The notes: generated by a model from the sequence alone, not told the origin. A stretch of 40,966 nucleotides of DNA from Citromicrobium sp. (GCA_002712945.1 PAVA01000058.1:1-40966), one strand, 5' to 3'. Counted from the first letter of the stretch, positions 8,733 through 16,203 are shown. A program made the numbers and translations.

Positions 8733-9299
8733 ATGCGACGGTTGGTTCTGGTTGCGCTGGCGATTACGCTGGCGAGTTGCGGGTGGTCGTCGGCCACCCG
8801 GCTCATTCCGCTATCGGAGCGGGCGGTGCCTCAGCTTTCGGGCGAATATGTCTTTGCCGGTCGGACGGTGACCTACGGCCGGAAGCTCGGTGGCAGTCTG
8901 ATGGAACTGATCGTGCGCACGTCGGAGGGCGACACGTCGCGCAAGGTCGTCGCGTTCGATCACGTCCGACATGTGCACGATGATTACGAGATGCGGGACT
9001 TCTACCTGGTCGAAACCGATGTCTCGACGCCGGAGAACGGCTCCAATTTCGCCTATCAGCTGATCGAAGTCACCCAGGGCCTCGATGAAGACGGAAGCCG
9101 TCTGCCCGACAAGACGATCCGCGAATATCGCCTCAATTGCTCGGATGCATCGGACGGGTTCGACAACAACCCGGACGAGCGGTGCCGTTTCTCGCGCTAC
9201 GCCGACGTGATGGCCGCGGTGCGGGACGTGCTCGTGTGGATGGACGATCCGCGCATTCCGCTGATGTCAGACCACGGCAGCCAGCCGAAAGAGGACTGA
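8733..9299 (+). CDS. Predicted lipoprotein inserted antisense in GTA cluster (1)
   Basis: A 188-residue protein starting MRRLVLVALAITLASCGW: a short charged N-terminus, a hydrophobic core and a lipobox with Cys16, so a lipoprotein signal is likely. The mature part (LSGEYVFAGRTVTYGRKLGG, SDASDGFDNNPDERCRFSRY) is not a family I recognise. It has a GGGGGAGA ribosome site. It lies on the opposite strand between tail-tube and tail-terminator genes, diverging from one and ending 4 bases from the other, in a place where RcGTA has no gene. It looks less GC-rich than its neighbours. A moron-like accessory gene is my inference. Confidence 0.75.
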   Translation: MRRLVLVALAITLASCGWSSATRLIPLSERAVPQLSGEYVFAGRTVTYGRKLGGSLMELIVRTSEGDTSRKVVAFDHVRHVHDDYEMRDFYLVETDVSTPENGSNFAYQLIEVTQGLDEDGSRLPDKTIREYRLNCSDASDGFDNNPDERCRFSRYADVMAAVRDVLVWMDDPRIPLMSDHGSQPKED

Positions 9300-9303
9300 T
9301 CGG

Positions 9304-9693
9304 TCAGGTCTCGATCAGGCGGAAGCGGTATTCGCGCAGCAGCGCGCGGGCATTGCGCTCCCGCCTTTCGGCGCGGCCCCTCAGGAAGATCGCGCTGACG
9401 ACCTGAAAACCGCCTTGCCCGGGCGGCAGTGAGAGCGCGCGCGCATCGACCTTTTCGGCGGTCTGGCCGCCGGTCGCGGGATCGTCGCCATGCAGGCGCA
9501 ACTCGAGGGCGACGCGGACCTCGCGCCCCGCGCAGGTCTTGGTACTCCAGTCGGCCGAGGCGCTCGCGACGAGCGCGAGCCAGGGGGGCGAGGTGCGCTC
9601 GATCTCCGCCTCGTCGACGATATTGAGCGCGGAGGCGATCTCCGGGTCGGCGCGCAGGTGGTCGATCAGCGCGGCGCGAAGATGGGTTTCCAT
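9304..9693 (-). CDS. Tail terminator, DUF3168 family, GTA g8 homologue
   Basis: A 129-residue protein starting METHLRAALIDHLRADPEIA, with VALELRLHGDD and VSAIFLRGRAERRERNARALLREYRFRL, the DUF3168 pattern. In RcGTA this gene encodes the ring capping the head-side end of the tail. The ATG at 9693 shares a base with the stop of the small basic gene (TGATG), fixing the start. Well supported by family and position. Confidence 0.88.
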   Translation of the reverse strand: METHLRAALIDHLRADPEIASALNIVDEAEIERTSPPWLALVASASADWSTKTCAGREVRVALELRLHGDDPATGGQTAEKVDARALSLPPGQGGFQVVSAIFLRGRAERRERNARALLREYRFRLIET

Positions 9694-9848
9694 CAGTCGT
9701 CTCCGAAATGTGGCCAGAGGCGGTCGGGCGAGCGCCAGGGGTGGCCACCCCGGCGCTTCCCACGCGCCCGCGCTTCGAGGCGGCGAAGCGCGCGCTTCTC
9801 CAGCGCGAGCGCCAGCCGGTCGAGAACGGGTATTTTCGCGCGGATCAT
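9693..9848 (-). CDS. Small basic protein in the stopper (g7) position
   Basis: A 51-residue protein, MIRAKIPVLDRLALALEKRA onward, with 14 Arg/Lys, a helical N-terminal half and an Arg/Gly/Pro/Trp-rich tail (HPWRSPDRLWPHFG). It is coupled to both neighbours (ATGA with the adaptor stop, TGATG with the terminator start), so it is very likely translated. In RcGTA this slot holds the stopper gp7, about twice as long; I cannot see stopper homology here. It may be a shortened or replaced stopper, or an unrelated small protein. Confidence 0.65.
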   Translation of the reverse strand: MIRAKIPVLDRLALALEKRALRRLEARARGKRRGGHPWRSPDRLWPHFGDD

Positions 9849-10381
9849 GCCAGCCGCACCTGCCGCCATGCACGCCATAGCGCGGCTATGGCCGCCGGCG
9901 GCTCACCCGCGCCCTGCTCGCCCTCGCGGTGGAGGAAGGCGGCGAAGCGCAGGATGCCGTGGCGCAGCCCGTCGGGGAGCGAGGCCCAGTCGGGTGCAAG
10001 CCCGGCTTCGAGCGTCACCGCCACGCGGCTGACGAAAGGCCCGCGCCGCAAGCGCAATTGCGCCGATCCGTCGCCCGCCAGGTGGAGGTCGTACTCGTCC
10101 TCGCCCAATGCGGTGCGCGCGCCTTCGCCGTTGAGCGCTTCGACGCTCATCACATCGGCAATCGGCCGGGTCGTCAGCCGCGTCCATTCGTGGCTCGCAT
10201 CGCGGACTTCCTCGATGGTCGAGGCCAGCGGGGTGAGGCCGGTGAAGCGCTCGCACGCCTCGACCCCGGCACCGATCAGCGCGGTCAGCTGCGCATCGTC
10301 TGCGGTTCGCGTGATGCCGAGCCAGTGCTTCAGTTCTGCCAGCGCTGGCGAGAGATCGCCGCCGGCCAGGATGGTGCGCAT
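9845..10381 (-). CDS. Head-tail adaptor (gp6-like), GTA g6 homologue
   Basis: A 178-residue protein with LKHWLGITRTADDAQLTALIGAGVEACERFTG, the helical N-terminal signature of gp6-like head-tail connectors, followed by a beta region (ADVMSVEALNG) and a helical end (LRHGILRFAAFLHREGEQGAG). It would bind the portal underside and link head to tail. It follows the capsid gene after a 138-base gap that contains a strong hairpin. Confidence 0.88.
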   Translation of the reverse strand: MRTILAGGDLSPALAELKHWLGITRTADDAQLTALIGAGVEACERFTGLTPLASTIEEVRDASHEWTRLTTRPIADVMSVEALNGEGARTALGEDEYDLHLAGDGSAQLRLRRGPFVSRVAVTLEAGLAPDWASLPDGLRHGILRFAAFLHREGEQGAGEPPAAIAALWRAWRQVRLA

Positions 10382-10413
10382 CGAGGCGGTCTCCTTGATA
10401 GGTCAAAGGGAAG

Positions 10414-10481
10414 GCGCCCGCGCCGCCGGGTTCTCGAACGGCCAAGGGGGAAAGCCGGAGCTTGCCGGGCGGCGCGGGCGC
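10414..10481. repeat. Stable hairpin between capsid and adaptor genes
   Basis: A perfect 14-base inverted repeat (10414-10427 GCGCCCGCGCCGCC with 10468-10481) with a 40-base loop, located 39 bases past the capsid stop on the transcribed (minus) strand. There is no T-run, so a simple intrinsic terminator is unlikely; an attenuator or mRNA 3'-end stabiliser for the highly needed capsid message is possible. The pairing is seen directly; the role is inferred. Confidence 0.45.
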
Positions 10482-10519
10482 GCGGGGCGCGGGAGCTAAG
10501 GCTCCGCACCCCGTCGGCG

Positions 10520-11674
10520 TCAGGCTTCGATCCGCAGCAGCTTGATCGCCGCGCTATCGAGCACCTGCCCGCCGATCCGCTTGGTCGCGTAGAAGTGGAC
10601 GAAGGGCTTGTTGCTGAAGGGATCGCGCAGCACCTGCGTGGCCGAGCGTTCGGCGATCAGGTAGCCGTGACGGAAATTGCCGAAGGCGATCGGATATTCG
10701 TCCGCCGCGATGTCGGGCATGTCCTCCGCCTCGACCACGGGGTAGCCGAGCAGCCGGTCGGGCTGGCCTTCGACGAGGCCCGGCTGCCACAGGAAGGCGC
10801 CGTCGCTGGTCTTGAGCTTGCGCACCTCGGCGAGCGTAGCGGAATTCATCACGAAGCTTGCGCCCTGCCGATGTCCGGCCTTGAGCGTATGGACGAGGTC
10901 GATCAGCGTCAGGTCGGGATCGTCGCCCAGCCCCGTGGCATTGCCCGTGCCGATATATTGGAGCGAGCCGAAGGCGCGCGATCCATCGCCCAACGTGGAG
11001 GTGGTCGCCTGAAGGAAGCCCTTGGGCTGGTTGGTCCCGCTGCCATTAACGAACGCCGCACCCTCGGCCCGGGCGAATTCCATCGCGATCTCGCTCGCGA
11101 GCCAGCTCTCGAGGTCGAAGGCTGCATCGTCGAGCATCGACTGGCTGGCCGCCGGATTGGCATAGAGATCGCCGCTCGGCGGGGCGATTTCGGCGAAGGT
11201 GGGCGTATCGGTGTCGCCACGCTCGCCGATTTCGCTTGCCCAGCCGCTTGCCGTGCCGCCGGTGGAGATCAGCTTGCGGTAGCCCGCGCTGCCGGTCTGG
11301 ACGACCTGCGCGATGGCGCGGATCGGGCTGATGGCGGTCACTTCGCGGGCGATCATCGCGTCGATCTGGCGGGGCACCGCATAGCCGCCGTCGCCGGGGG
11401 TGGCACCGGAGAGCGACTTGATTTCATGCGTCGCGCCGCGCCGCAGGTAGCCGTCGACGAAGCCCTTCACTTCGGCGGGCGCGCTATCGCCCGCGCCCAG
11501 CGCGGGGCGCTGCGCCGCACGACCGATCTTGTCGACGCGGGCCTTCACCTCGTCGAGATCGGTGCGGATCGTCGCCACATCTTCTTCCAGCGCGTCCTGC
11601 CGGGCGACGATATCGAAGCTGGCGTCGAGCGGATCGGTGGTGGGGGTTTCGGTAATGGGGGTCTGAATATCCAT
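10520..11674 (-). CDS. Major capsid protein, HK97 fold, GTA g5 homologue
   Basis: About 384 residues. The N-terminus has a coiled-coil delta region (LDASFDIVARQDALEEDVATI through about 60), then GYAVPRQIDAMIAREV, a typical HK97 capsid start after prohead processing, and GSGTNQPKGFLQ, FVMNSATLAEVRKLKTSDG and LLGYPVVEAEDMPDIAADEYPIAFGNF, all hallmark stretches of phage_capsid-family proteins. Two starts are possible: ATG 11674 (MDIQTP) with AGAGAT upstream, chosen here, or ATG 11683 (MCPMDIQ). The delta region would be cut by the protease encoded just upstream. Confidence 0.93.
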   Translation of the reverse strand: MDIQTPITETPTTDPLDASFDIVARQDALEEDVATIRTDLDEVKARVDKIGRAAQRPALGAGDSAPAEVKGFVDGYLRRGATHEIKSLSGATPGDGGYAVPRQIDAMIAREVTAISPIRAIAQVVQTGSAGYRKLISTGGTASGWASEIGERGDTDTPTFAEIAPPSGDLYANPAASQSMLDDAAFDLESWLASEIAMEFARAEGAAFVNGSGTNQPKGFLQATTSTLGDGSRAFGSLQYIGTGNATGLGDDPDLTLIDLVHTLKAGHRQGASFVMNSATLAEVRKLKTSDGAFLWQPGLVEGQPDRLLGYPVVEAEDMPDIAADEYPIAFGNFRHGYLIAERSATQVLRDPFSNKPFVHFYATKRIGGQVLDSAAIKLLRIEA

Positions 11675-11714
11675 GGGGCACATCTCTTTCTTGCTTGGGG
11701 GAAGGAAAGCGTGA

Positions 11715-11788
11715 GCTCCTGCGAAAGCAGGAGCCTCAGGCCGGCAGGCGTGGTGCTGGGGGCACGAGATCCCTGCTTTCGCAGGGAT
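11715..11788. repeat. Paired REP-like hairpins between protease and capsid genes
   Basis: Two short perfect hairpins lie in opposite orientation: GCTCCTGC-GAAA-GCAGGAGC at 11715-11734 and ATCCCTGC-TTTC-GCAGGGAT at 11769-11788. The second loop and inner stem are the reverse complement of the first (CTGCGAAAGCAG), so the whole is a doublet like a REP/BIME unit. The second abuts the protease stop codon. Such CTGCGAAAGCAGG units are, as I recall, spread through sphingomonad genomes. A role in tuning capsid expression is possible but not shown. Confidence 0.6.
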
Positions 11789-12181
11789 TCAGGGCGAGAT
11801 CAGATGCACCCGTGCGCCCTGTTGCAGGGGATGGGTGACGAGGCTGATTTCGAGCAGGTCGACGGCGATCAGCGCGCGCCCTTCGGGACGGTGCTCGGCG
11901 GTCCGCGCTCGGTATCCGAAGCTGAGCCCGCTAACGGCGCGCGCCCCGAGCATTGCTGCGGCGCGGCTGGTGGGCCGGTCGATCCGGGCGACGACGCGGA
12001 GGCCGCGCGCATCCTCGCCGATCCGCTCGACCCAGCCGATCCGTTGGCGCGGATCGTGCTGCCAGTAGAGCGGGAGCGGGTCGCTGTTTCGCGCGAGCGT
12101 GGCAGTGAAGGCGCCGGGCCGGATGGTGTCACGGGCGGCGTCCGGAATGCCGAAGAGCGCGGCATATCCTGCGACCCTCAC
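11789..12181 (-). CDS. HK97-type prohead protease, GTA g4 homologue
   Basis: About 130 residues from a GTG at 12181 that overlaps the stop of the DUF6127 gene (GTGA). The protein begins VRVAGYAALFGIPDAARDTIRPGAF, the classical U35 prohead-protease opening, and carries the catalytic His in YWQHDP and Ser in SGLSFGYR. It would mature the capsid protein by removing its N-terminal delta region. Longer upstream readings run through the DUF6127 gene in another frame and are not used. Confidence 0.88.
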   Translation of the reverse strand: MRVAGYAALFGIPDAARDTIRPGAFTATLARNSDPLPLYWQHDPRQRIGWVERIGEDARGLRVVARIDRPTSRAAAMLGARAVSGLSFGYRARTAEHRPEGRALIAVDLLEISLVTHPLQQGARVHLISP

Positions 12182-12486
12182 TTGAACAGCCCCGGCACGC
12201 CCAGCCGGACCGCGATGCCGAGCAGCAGCAGCGCGCACATCCCGCGCACCAGCCACTCGATCGCGGCCTTCCACGCGCTCGCCTTGGCATCGCGCCAGGC
12301 CTGCAGCAGCTCGCGCAACTCGTCGATATCGCCCGAGGCCGCTTCGTCCGACAGGCCGATGCGCACCAGCGCGCGGTTGGCACCCAGCTCGCCCGCTTCC
12401 TCCGCGATGGCGCGCAGGGTGACGAGTTCGGCGCCTTCGGTCCGCGCCTGCGCGAGCAGCGCGGCGAGCATGTCTTCGTTGGTCAT
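12178..12486 (-). CDS. DUF6127 family small membrane protein in GTA cluster
   Basis: A 102-residue protein starting MTNEDMLAALLAQARTEGAELVTLRAIAEEAGELGA (long helix) and ending with one likely membrane segment, MCALLLLGIAVRLGVPGLF. The pattern matches the DUF6127 protein that, from memory, sits between portal and protease in sphingomonad GTA clusters. The ATG at 12486 overlaps the portal stop as ATGA and the end overlaps the protease start. Function unknown; the membrane anchor suggests a role in the producing cell rather than in the particle. Confidence 0.75.
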   Translation of the reverse strand: MTNEDMLAALLAQARTEGAELVTLRAIAEEAGELGANRALVRIGLSDEAASGDIDELRELLQAWRDAKASAWKAAIEWLVRGMCALLLLGIAVRLGVPGLFK

Positions 12487-13643
12487 GGTGTGCTCTCCAC
12501 AGGAGCGAGGCCCAGCATCGCGCGGCGCTCCTCGTCGGTCAGGAAGTCTGCTTCGCTGACCTGCTTCCACAGCCGCTCGCGGTCTTCGGACAGCGCGGGC
12601 ACTCGGTCGAGATCGACTGCAATTCCCGCGCCGTCGAACCACGGCGCCATCCCGGCAGCGATGCCGCCGAAGATCTTGTCCGCCAGTGGAAGCAGCGTGA
12701 GCCGCCACAGCGCGCGGTTCGCCTCGCGGTAATTGGAATAGGTGTTGTCGCCCGGCAGGCCGAGCAGCATGGGCGGCACCCCGAAGGCGAGCGCGATGTC
12801 GCGCGCGGCGGCTGCTTTCAGCGTCGCGAAGTCCATGTCGGCGGGCGACAGCGCCATGCTCTGCCAGCTGAGCCCGCCTTCGAGCAGCATCGGACGGCCC
12901 GCATTGCCGTTGCCCTGGAAGGCGCTGGCGAGTTCGGCCTTGAGCCGCTCGAACTGGTCGGCGCTCAGGCCCTGCCCGTCGCCCGGCTGGTAGACCAGTG
13001 CGCCCGAGGGCCGCGCGGCATTCTCGAGCAGGGCATTGTTCCAGCGGCTCGCCGCGTTGTGGATCGCGATGGCCTGCGCGGCGGCGCTCAAGGCCCCCGC
13101 GCCGTAGTGATCGTCGCCGGGGTTGAGGCACTTGAGATGGATCAACTCGGGCCAGCCGTCCTCGTCCTCCAGCGGGATGACGTGGGTCTGCGCGCCGAGG
13201 TGGTAGGCGAAGGCTTCGGGCCAGCCGATCGGTCCGGGCCGGATCGTCACCCGCTCGGGCCGCAGCGCGAAAAGCTCGACCGGCTTGCCGCTGGCGTCCT
13301 TGAGCACCTGCACGAAGGCATTGCCGTGCAGCAGCAGGTGCGCGGCGATGGTCTCGACCAGCGACTGACCCGCGCTGGGTGCGGTGACGAGCGCGAGCAG
13401 GTCGTCCGCGTCGGTCTGTACGGGAGCCGCACCCACCCCTTCGGCCACGATCCGCACCGCCCGCTGCGCGACCGGGTTGGAGGCGTATCCGGCCTGCAGG
13501 CTGGTCGCATAGTCGAAGGGCGGGGCCGATTGCCCGCGCATCTCGAAGGCATGCGCCCAGGGCGAGGCAAACCCGCGCGCAATAGGCACATGGGCGCTCC
13601 CCCCGCCCTTGAAGGCGGAGGTTAGTGAGGTGAGGAAGGACAT
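12483..13643 (-). CDS. Phage portal protein, HK97 family, GTA g3 homologue
   Basis: A 386-residue portal protein. Seen are NPVAQRAVRIVAEGVG, LLLHGNAFVQVLKDASGKPVELFALRPERVTI, RWNNALLENAARPSGALVYQPGD and FGVPPMLLGLPGDNTYSNYREANRALWRLTLLPL, all standard for the HK97 portal family. It would form the DNA-entry ring of the head. The ribosome site CCGGAG stands 7 bases before the ATG. Its first 52 bases occur again, identical, at 14279-14330. It should follow the large terminase directly, but 1.24 kb with two opposite-strand genes intervene. Confidence 0.93.
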   Translation of the reverse strand: MSFLTSLTSAFKGGGSAHVPIARGFASPWAHAFEMRGQSAPPFDYATSLQAGYASNPVAQRAVRIVAEGVGAAPVQTDADDLLALVTAPSAGQSLVETIAAHLLLHGNAFVQVLKDASGKPVELFALRPERVTIRPGPIGWPEAFAYHLGAQTHVIPLEDEDGWPELIHLKCLNPGDDHYGAGALSAAAQAIAIHNAASRWNNALLENAARPSGALVYQPGDGQGLSADQFERLKAELASAFQGNGNAGRPMLLEGGLSWQSMALSPADMDFATLKAAAARDIALAFGVPPMLLGLPGDNTYSNYREANRALWRLTLLPLADKIFGGIAAGMAPWFDGAGIAVDLDRVPALSEDRERLWKQVSEADFLTDEERRAMLGLAPVESTP

Positions 13644-13697
13644 TATTTGCTCCGGTGAAAGGAGTGTGAGAAATCTGCTCCAAACGGGAGCGGCATT

Positions 13698-14201
13698 ATG
13701 CGGTGGACGATCGTTCTAACCTGGCTGGCAAGCATGGTGCTGACCGGATGCGCCGAAGCCACCAAAGGTCCGCCCGCCGATTGTGCCGCCGCGAAAGCGC
13801 AGTTTCAGGAATGCTTCGATCAGAATGCGGGCGGTGACGCAGCACATTTCGAAGCAATGTGGTATGCATGCATCCCGCACTCCCAAGCGAAGGTCATCGA
13901 AGGCTCGTGGGCGACCGACTTTGAATGGAACGCGTTTTTCGAAGGCCGTCAGCCGACACCGAAAGAGGCGTTCCCCGATACACTGCCTGCTTCGCTGGCA
14001 TTCAGGGACGGGGTCCAGGCACCGCCGAAGGCCGACGACGCAGCACGTCTATGGAAAATCAAGTTTGTGGGCCGGGAAGAAACCTGCCGCCCCTTCGATG
14101 ACATTGCGCCTACCTTCTTTGTAGAGGAGGTTCTGGAGAAGGAGCTGGTGTGGGAAGTTCAGGGCTATCCGACCTACTCGCTCGATCCAATGGAACGCTA
14201 A
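13698..14201 (+). CDS. Predicted lipoprotein inserted antisense in GTA cluster (2)
   Basis: A 167-residue protein starting MRWTIVLTWLASMVLTGCAE; the lipobox LTGC places Cys18 at the mature N-terminus. The mature part has CAAAKAQFQECFDQNAGG, WYACIP and EETCRPFDD, whose cysteines could pair in the periplasm; I do not recognise a family. It lies between portal and terminase on the opposite strand, starting 55 bases beyond the portal ATG, and its TAA overlaps the stop of the second terminase-end copy (CTTTAG on the minus strand). It looks less GC-rich than the phage genes. Probably an acquired accessory gene. Confidence 0.72.
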   Translation: MRWTIVLTWLASMVLTGCAEATKGPPADCAAAKAQFQECFDQNAGGDAAHFEAMWYACIPHSQAKVIEGSWATDFEWNAFFEGRQPTPKEAFPDTLPASLAFRDGVQAPPKADDAARLWKIKFVGREETCRPFDDIAPTFFVEEVLEKELVWEVQGYPTYSLDPMER

Positions 14202-14281
14202 AGCCCCCGCACTCGCGGCCTTCCACCGCGCCCCAGCATCAGCTCAGTCAGCGCCCAGACCAGCGCGTCGGCGCGGTCGGG
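14198..14281 (-). pseudogene. Second copy of terminase 3' end (fragment)
   Basis: The sequence 14204-14281 matches 14890-14967, the end of the large terminase gene, at 73 of 78 bases. In the terminase frame all five differences are synonymous (for example CCA/CCG proline, AGG/CGA arginine) and the copy ends GRPRVRGL then TAG, against GRPRVRGM then TGA in the full gene. It is thus a genuine allele of a terminase C-terminus, not random decay. Only about the last 27 codons are present. Confidence 0.85.
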
Positions 14282-14330
14282 CGCTCCCCCCGCCCTTGAA
14301 GGCGGAGGTTAGTGAGGTGAGGAAGGACAT
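14279..14330 (-). pseudogene. Second copy of portal 5' end (fragment)
   Basis: 52 bases identical to 13592-13643, the first 17 codons of the portal gene including its ATG. The copy joins directly to the terminase-end copy at about 14280; in the portal frame it then reads about 14 unrelated codons to a TGA. Upstream it keeps a CCGGAG ribosome site, so a short peptide could be made. It marks the joint between two tandem cassette units. Confidence 0.85.
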
Positions 14331-14391
14331 GGAGGTCTCCGGTCGGGAGCGAGAGATTGGCCCGGACGGCCGATTGTGATATTTGCGTCGC

Positions 14392-14877
14392 ATGCGATTG
14401 CGACTGATCCTGGTCGGTATTTCATGCCTCGGGCTGGCGAGTTGCTCCGAGGTTTACGAGGTCCGCGCGGAAGTACGCGATGGGCAGATCGTTTTTACGG
14501 CCGAGAAAGACTGGTTTCGCGAACGATGCGTGAGTGAGATCGAGGTGCTCGCGGAGGGCGCCGACAGTACCCCCTCCTCTCCGCAAAGCGCTCTGCAGAG
14601 TGATGCGGAGAATCGACCCGCATTCGTGACCGTTTGGCGTGACAGTGGCGGGTCGCTCGAAGACCTCGGCGATGATTGCGAAAATCGATTTCCTGTACGC
14701 TACGGAGAGCCTCTTGCCGGCAAACCGCTCGATCGACCGCCCCAGCTTGGACCTGTTGGCGCCAAGCCTTTGGCTCGCGGCGTAGTCCACAAGATCAGGA
14801 CGACGACTCACTTGGGAGAGCACGGTTGGGGCAGTTTCGTGATCCATCGGGACGGCACGGTTGAAAATCTCGACTAG
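14392..14877 (+). CDS. Predicted lipoprotein inserted antisense in GTA cluster (3)
   Basis: A 161-residue protein from ATG 14392 (an in-frame TTG at 14383 would add three residues), starting MRLRLILVGISCLGLASCSE; lipobox LASC gives Cys18. The mature part (YEVRAEVRDGQIVFTAEKDWF, HLGEHGWGSFVIHRDGTVENLD) is not a family I recognise and is not clearly similar to the other two lipoproteins in the cluster. It ends 7 bases from the terminase stop, on the opposite strand, and starts about 60 bases beyond the portal-start copy. It looks less GC-rich than its neighbours. Confidence 0.7.
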   Translation: MRLRLILVGISCLGLASCSEVYEVRAEVRDGQIVFTAEKDWFRERCVSEIEVLAEGADSTPSSPQSALQSDAENRPAFVTVWRDSGGSLEDLGDDCENRFPVRYGEPLAGKPLDRPPQLGPVGAKPLARGVVHKIRTTTHLGEHGWGSFVIHRDGTVENLD

Positions 14878-14883
14878 TATTGC

Positions 14884-16203
14884 TCACATCCCCCGCACCC
14901 TTGGCCTTCCACCGCGCCCCAGCATCAGCTCGGTCAGCGCCCAGACGAGCGCGTCGGCGCGGTCGGGGGAGCGGCCCGGGCCTTCGTAACCGCCTCCGAC
15001 GATCAGCCCGCACAGCTGGTCCTCCAGCTTTGCGAAGAGGCCGGCGTGGCGCACCCGGCCTGCCTCATACAGAGCCGCGACCGGTTCGGCGCGGGCGACC
15101 TTGCCCCGGCTGGCGTGGACCAGCTTCACGGGCAGCGACACTTCGCCTGCGCGCAGGACGCTTTCGACCATCGCGCCGCCCTGGTTGGCTTCGGCCACGA
15201 CCCGGTCGGCATTCCATAGCTCGGCGGCGCGAGCGACCGCGCGGGCCCAGCGTTCGGGCGAGGCGCGCTCGATGCTCGCATCCGCCAGCACCATGGCCGT
15301 GCCCTCGCCGTCCACGCCGCACACCACGATCCCGCAGGCATCGCCCTGCGCGCTCGCGGGCGGATCGACGCCGACCACCACGCGCGCCCGGTCGGCGCAC
15401 GGCTTGGCCACGCGGCTCGCCTCCAGCATTGCGCGGGTCCACAGCGCGCCCTCGATATCGGTCAGCAATTCGCCGTCGAGTTCCTGCCGCCCGAGCGTCG
15501 TGCGCCCGAACTGGCGCCGCATCTGCCGCAGGAAGCGCTCGGGCAGATGCGCGGCATTGTCGTAGGTCGTGCCACGCGTCACCACGGCGCCATCCTCGGC
15601 GAGAAGCCGCTGGACCAGAGGCACGGCGCGCGGAGTGGTGGTGGCGAGCGCACGGGGGCGTTCGCCCAGCCGCAGGCCCATCAGCAGATTATCCCATGCG
15701 GCCAGGGCGCGCTCGCCCGAATTATCCCATTTGGCGATTTCGTCACACCAGGCGTAGCCATGTTGCGGCCCGCGCAGGCTCTCCGGCTCGGCGGCCGAGT
15801 AGCAGGTGGCGCGCGCCCCGTTCGCCCAGGTGAGCCGCCGCAGGCTCGGCTCCCATAGGGGCGCAAGGCCGGGCGGCGAGACCGCGAGGATGCCGCTCTC
15901 GCCCTCGATCATCACGGCGCGGACCTCCGCCAGCGACGCGCCGACCAGCGCGATCCGCGCCTCGGGATTGCCGCGCGCCACCATCCGCACCCATTCCGCG
16001 CCCGCGCGGGTCTTCCCGAAGCCGCGCCCGGCACAGACCAGCCAGGTGTGCCAGTCGCCCGGCGGAGGGAGCTGCTCGGGCCGGGCCCACAGCTCCCAGT
16101 GAAAAGCCAGCGCCTCTGCCTCCTCGGCGGAAAGCGAGGCAAACCAGTCCTCCCGCGCTTGCGGCGCGAGGTCCAGCAGCGCGCCGAGCCGGTCAGCCGC
16201 CAT
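14884..16203 (-). CDS. Large terminase, GTA g2 homologue
   Basis: A 439-residue protein. ATPase motif A is AGRGFGKTR (residues 58-66), motif B YAWCDE (150-155), followed by the coupling stretch ATTTPRA; the nuclease half opens with VVVGVDPPAS (Asp280). It packages host DNA into GTA heads. I chose the ATG at 16203 (MAADRLGALL), which overlaps the small terminase by 11 bases. The 3' end, coding GRPRVRGM, is partly duplicated at 14198-14281. Confidence 0.93.
   Translation of the reverse strand: MAADRLGALLDLAPQAREDWFASLSAEEAEALAFHWELWARPEQLPPPGDWHTWLVCAGRGFGKTRAGAEWVRMVARGNPEARIALVGASLAEVRAVMIEGESGILAVSPPGLAPLWEPSLRRLTWANGARATCYSAAEPESLRGPQHGYAWCDEIAKWDNSGERALAAWDNLLMGLRLGERPRALATTTPRAVPLVQRLLAEDGAVVTRGTTYDNAAHLPERFLRQMRRQFGRTTLGRQELDGELLTDIEGALWTRAMLEASRVAKPCADRARVVVGVDPPASAQGDACGIVVCGVDGEGTAMVLADASIERASPERWARAVARAAELWNADRVVAEANQGGAMVESVLRAGEVSLPVKLVHASRGKVARAEPVAALYEAGRVRHAGLFAKLEDQLCGLIVGGGYEGPGRSPDRADALVWALTELMLGRGGRPRVRGM

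Noticed and set aside
9929..12559. An 876-codon open frame on the plus strand across the capsid region
   Set aside because: It is antisense to the adaptor, capsid, protease and DUF6127 genes, which have clear family motifs; long antisense frames are common at this GC content. Its translation is Arg-rich and low in structure.
14198..14330. A terminase-portal fusion protein at the cassette joint
   Set aside because: The portal frame and the terminase frame differ at the joint; the portal start copy runs into a stop after about 14 foreign codons.
13698..14877. The two lipoproteins as diverged copies of one duplicated gene
   Set aside because: The units are almost equal in length, but beyond the signal peptide no alignable residues are visible while the flanks are nearly identical; two different genes in one site fits better.
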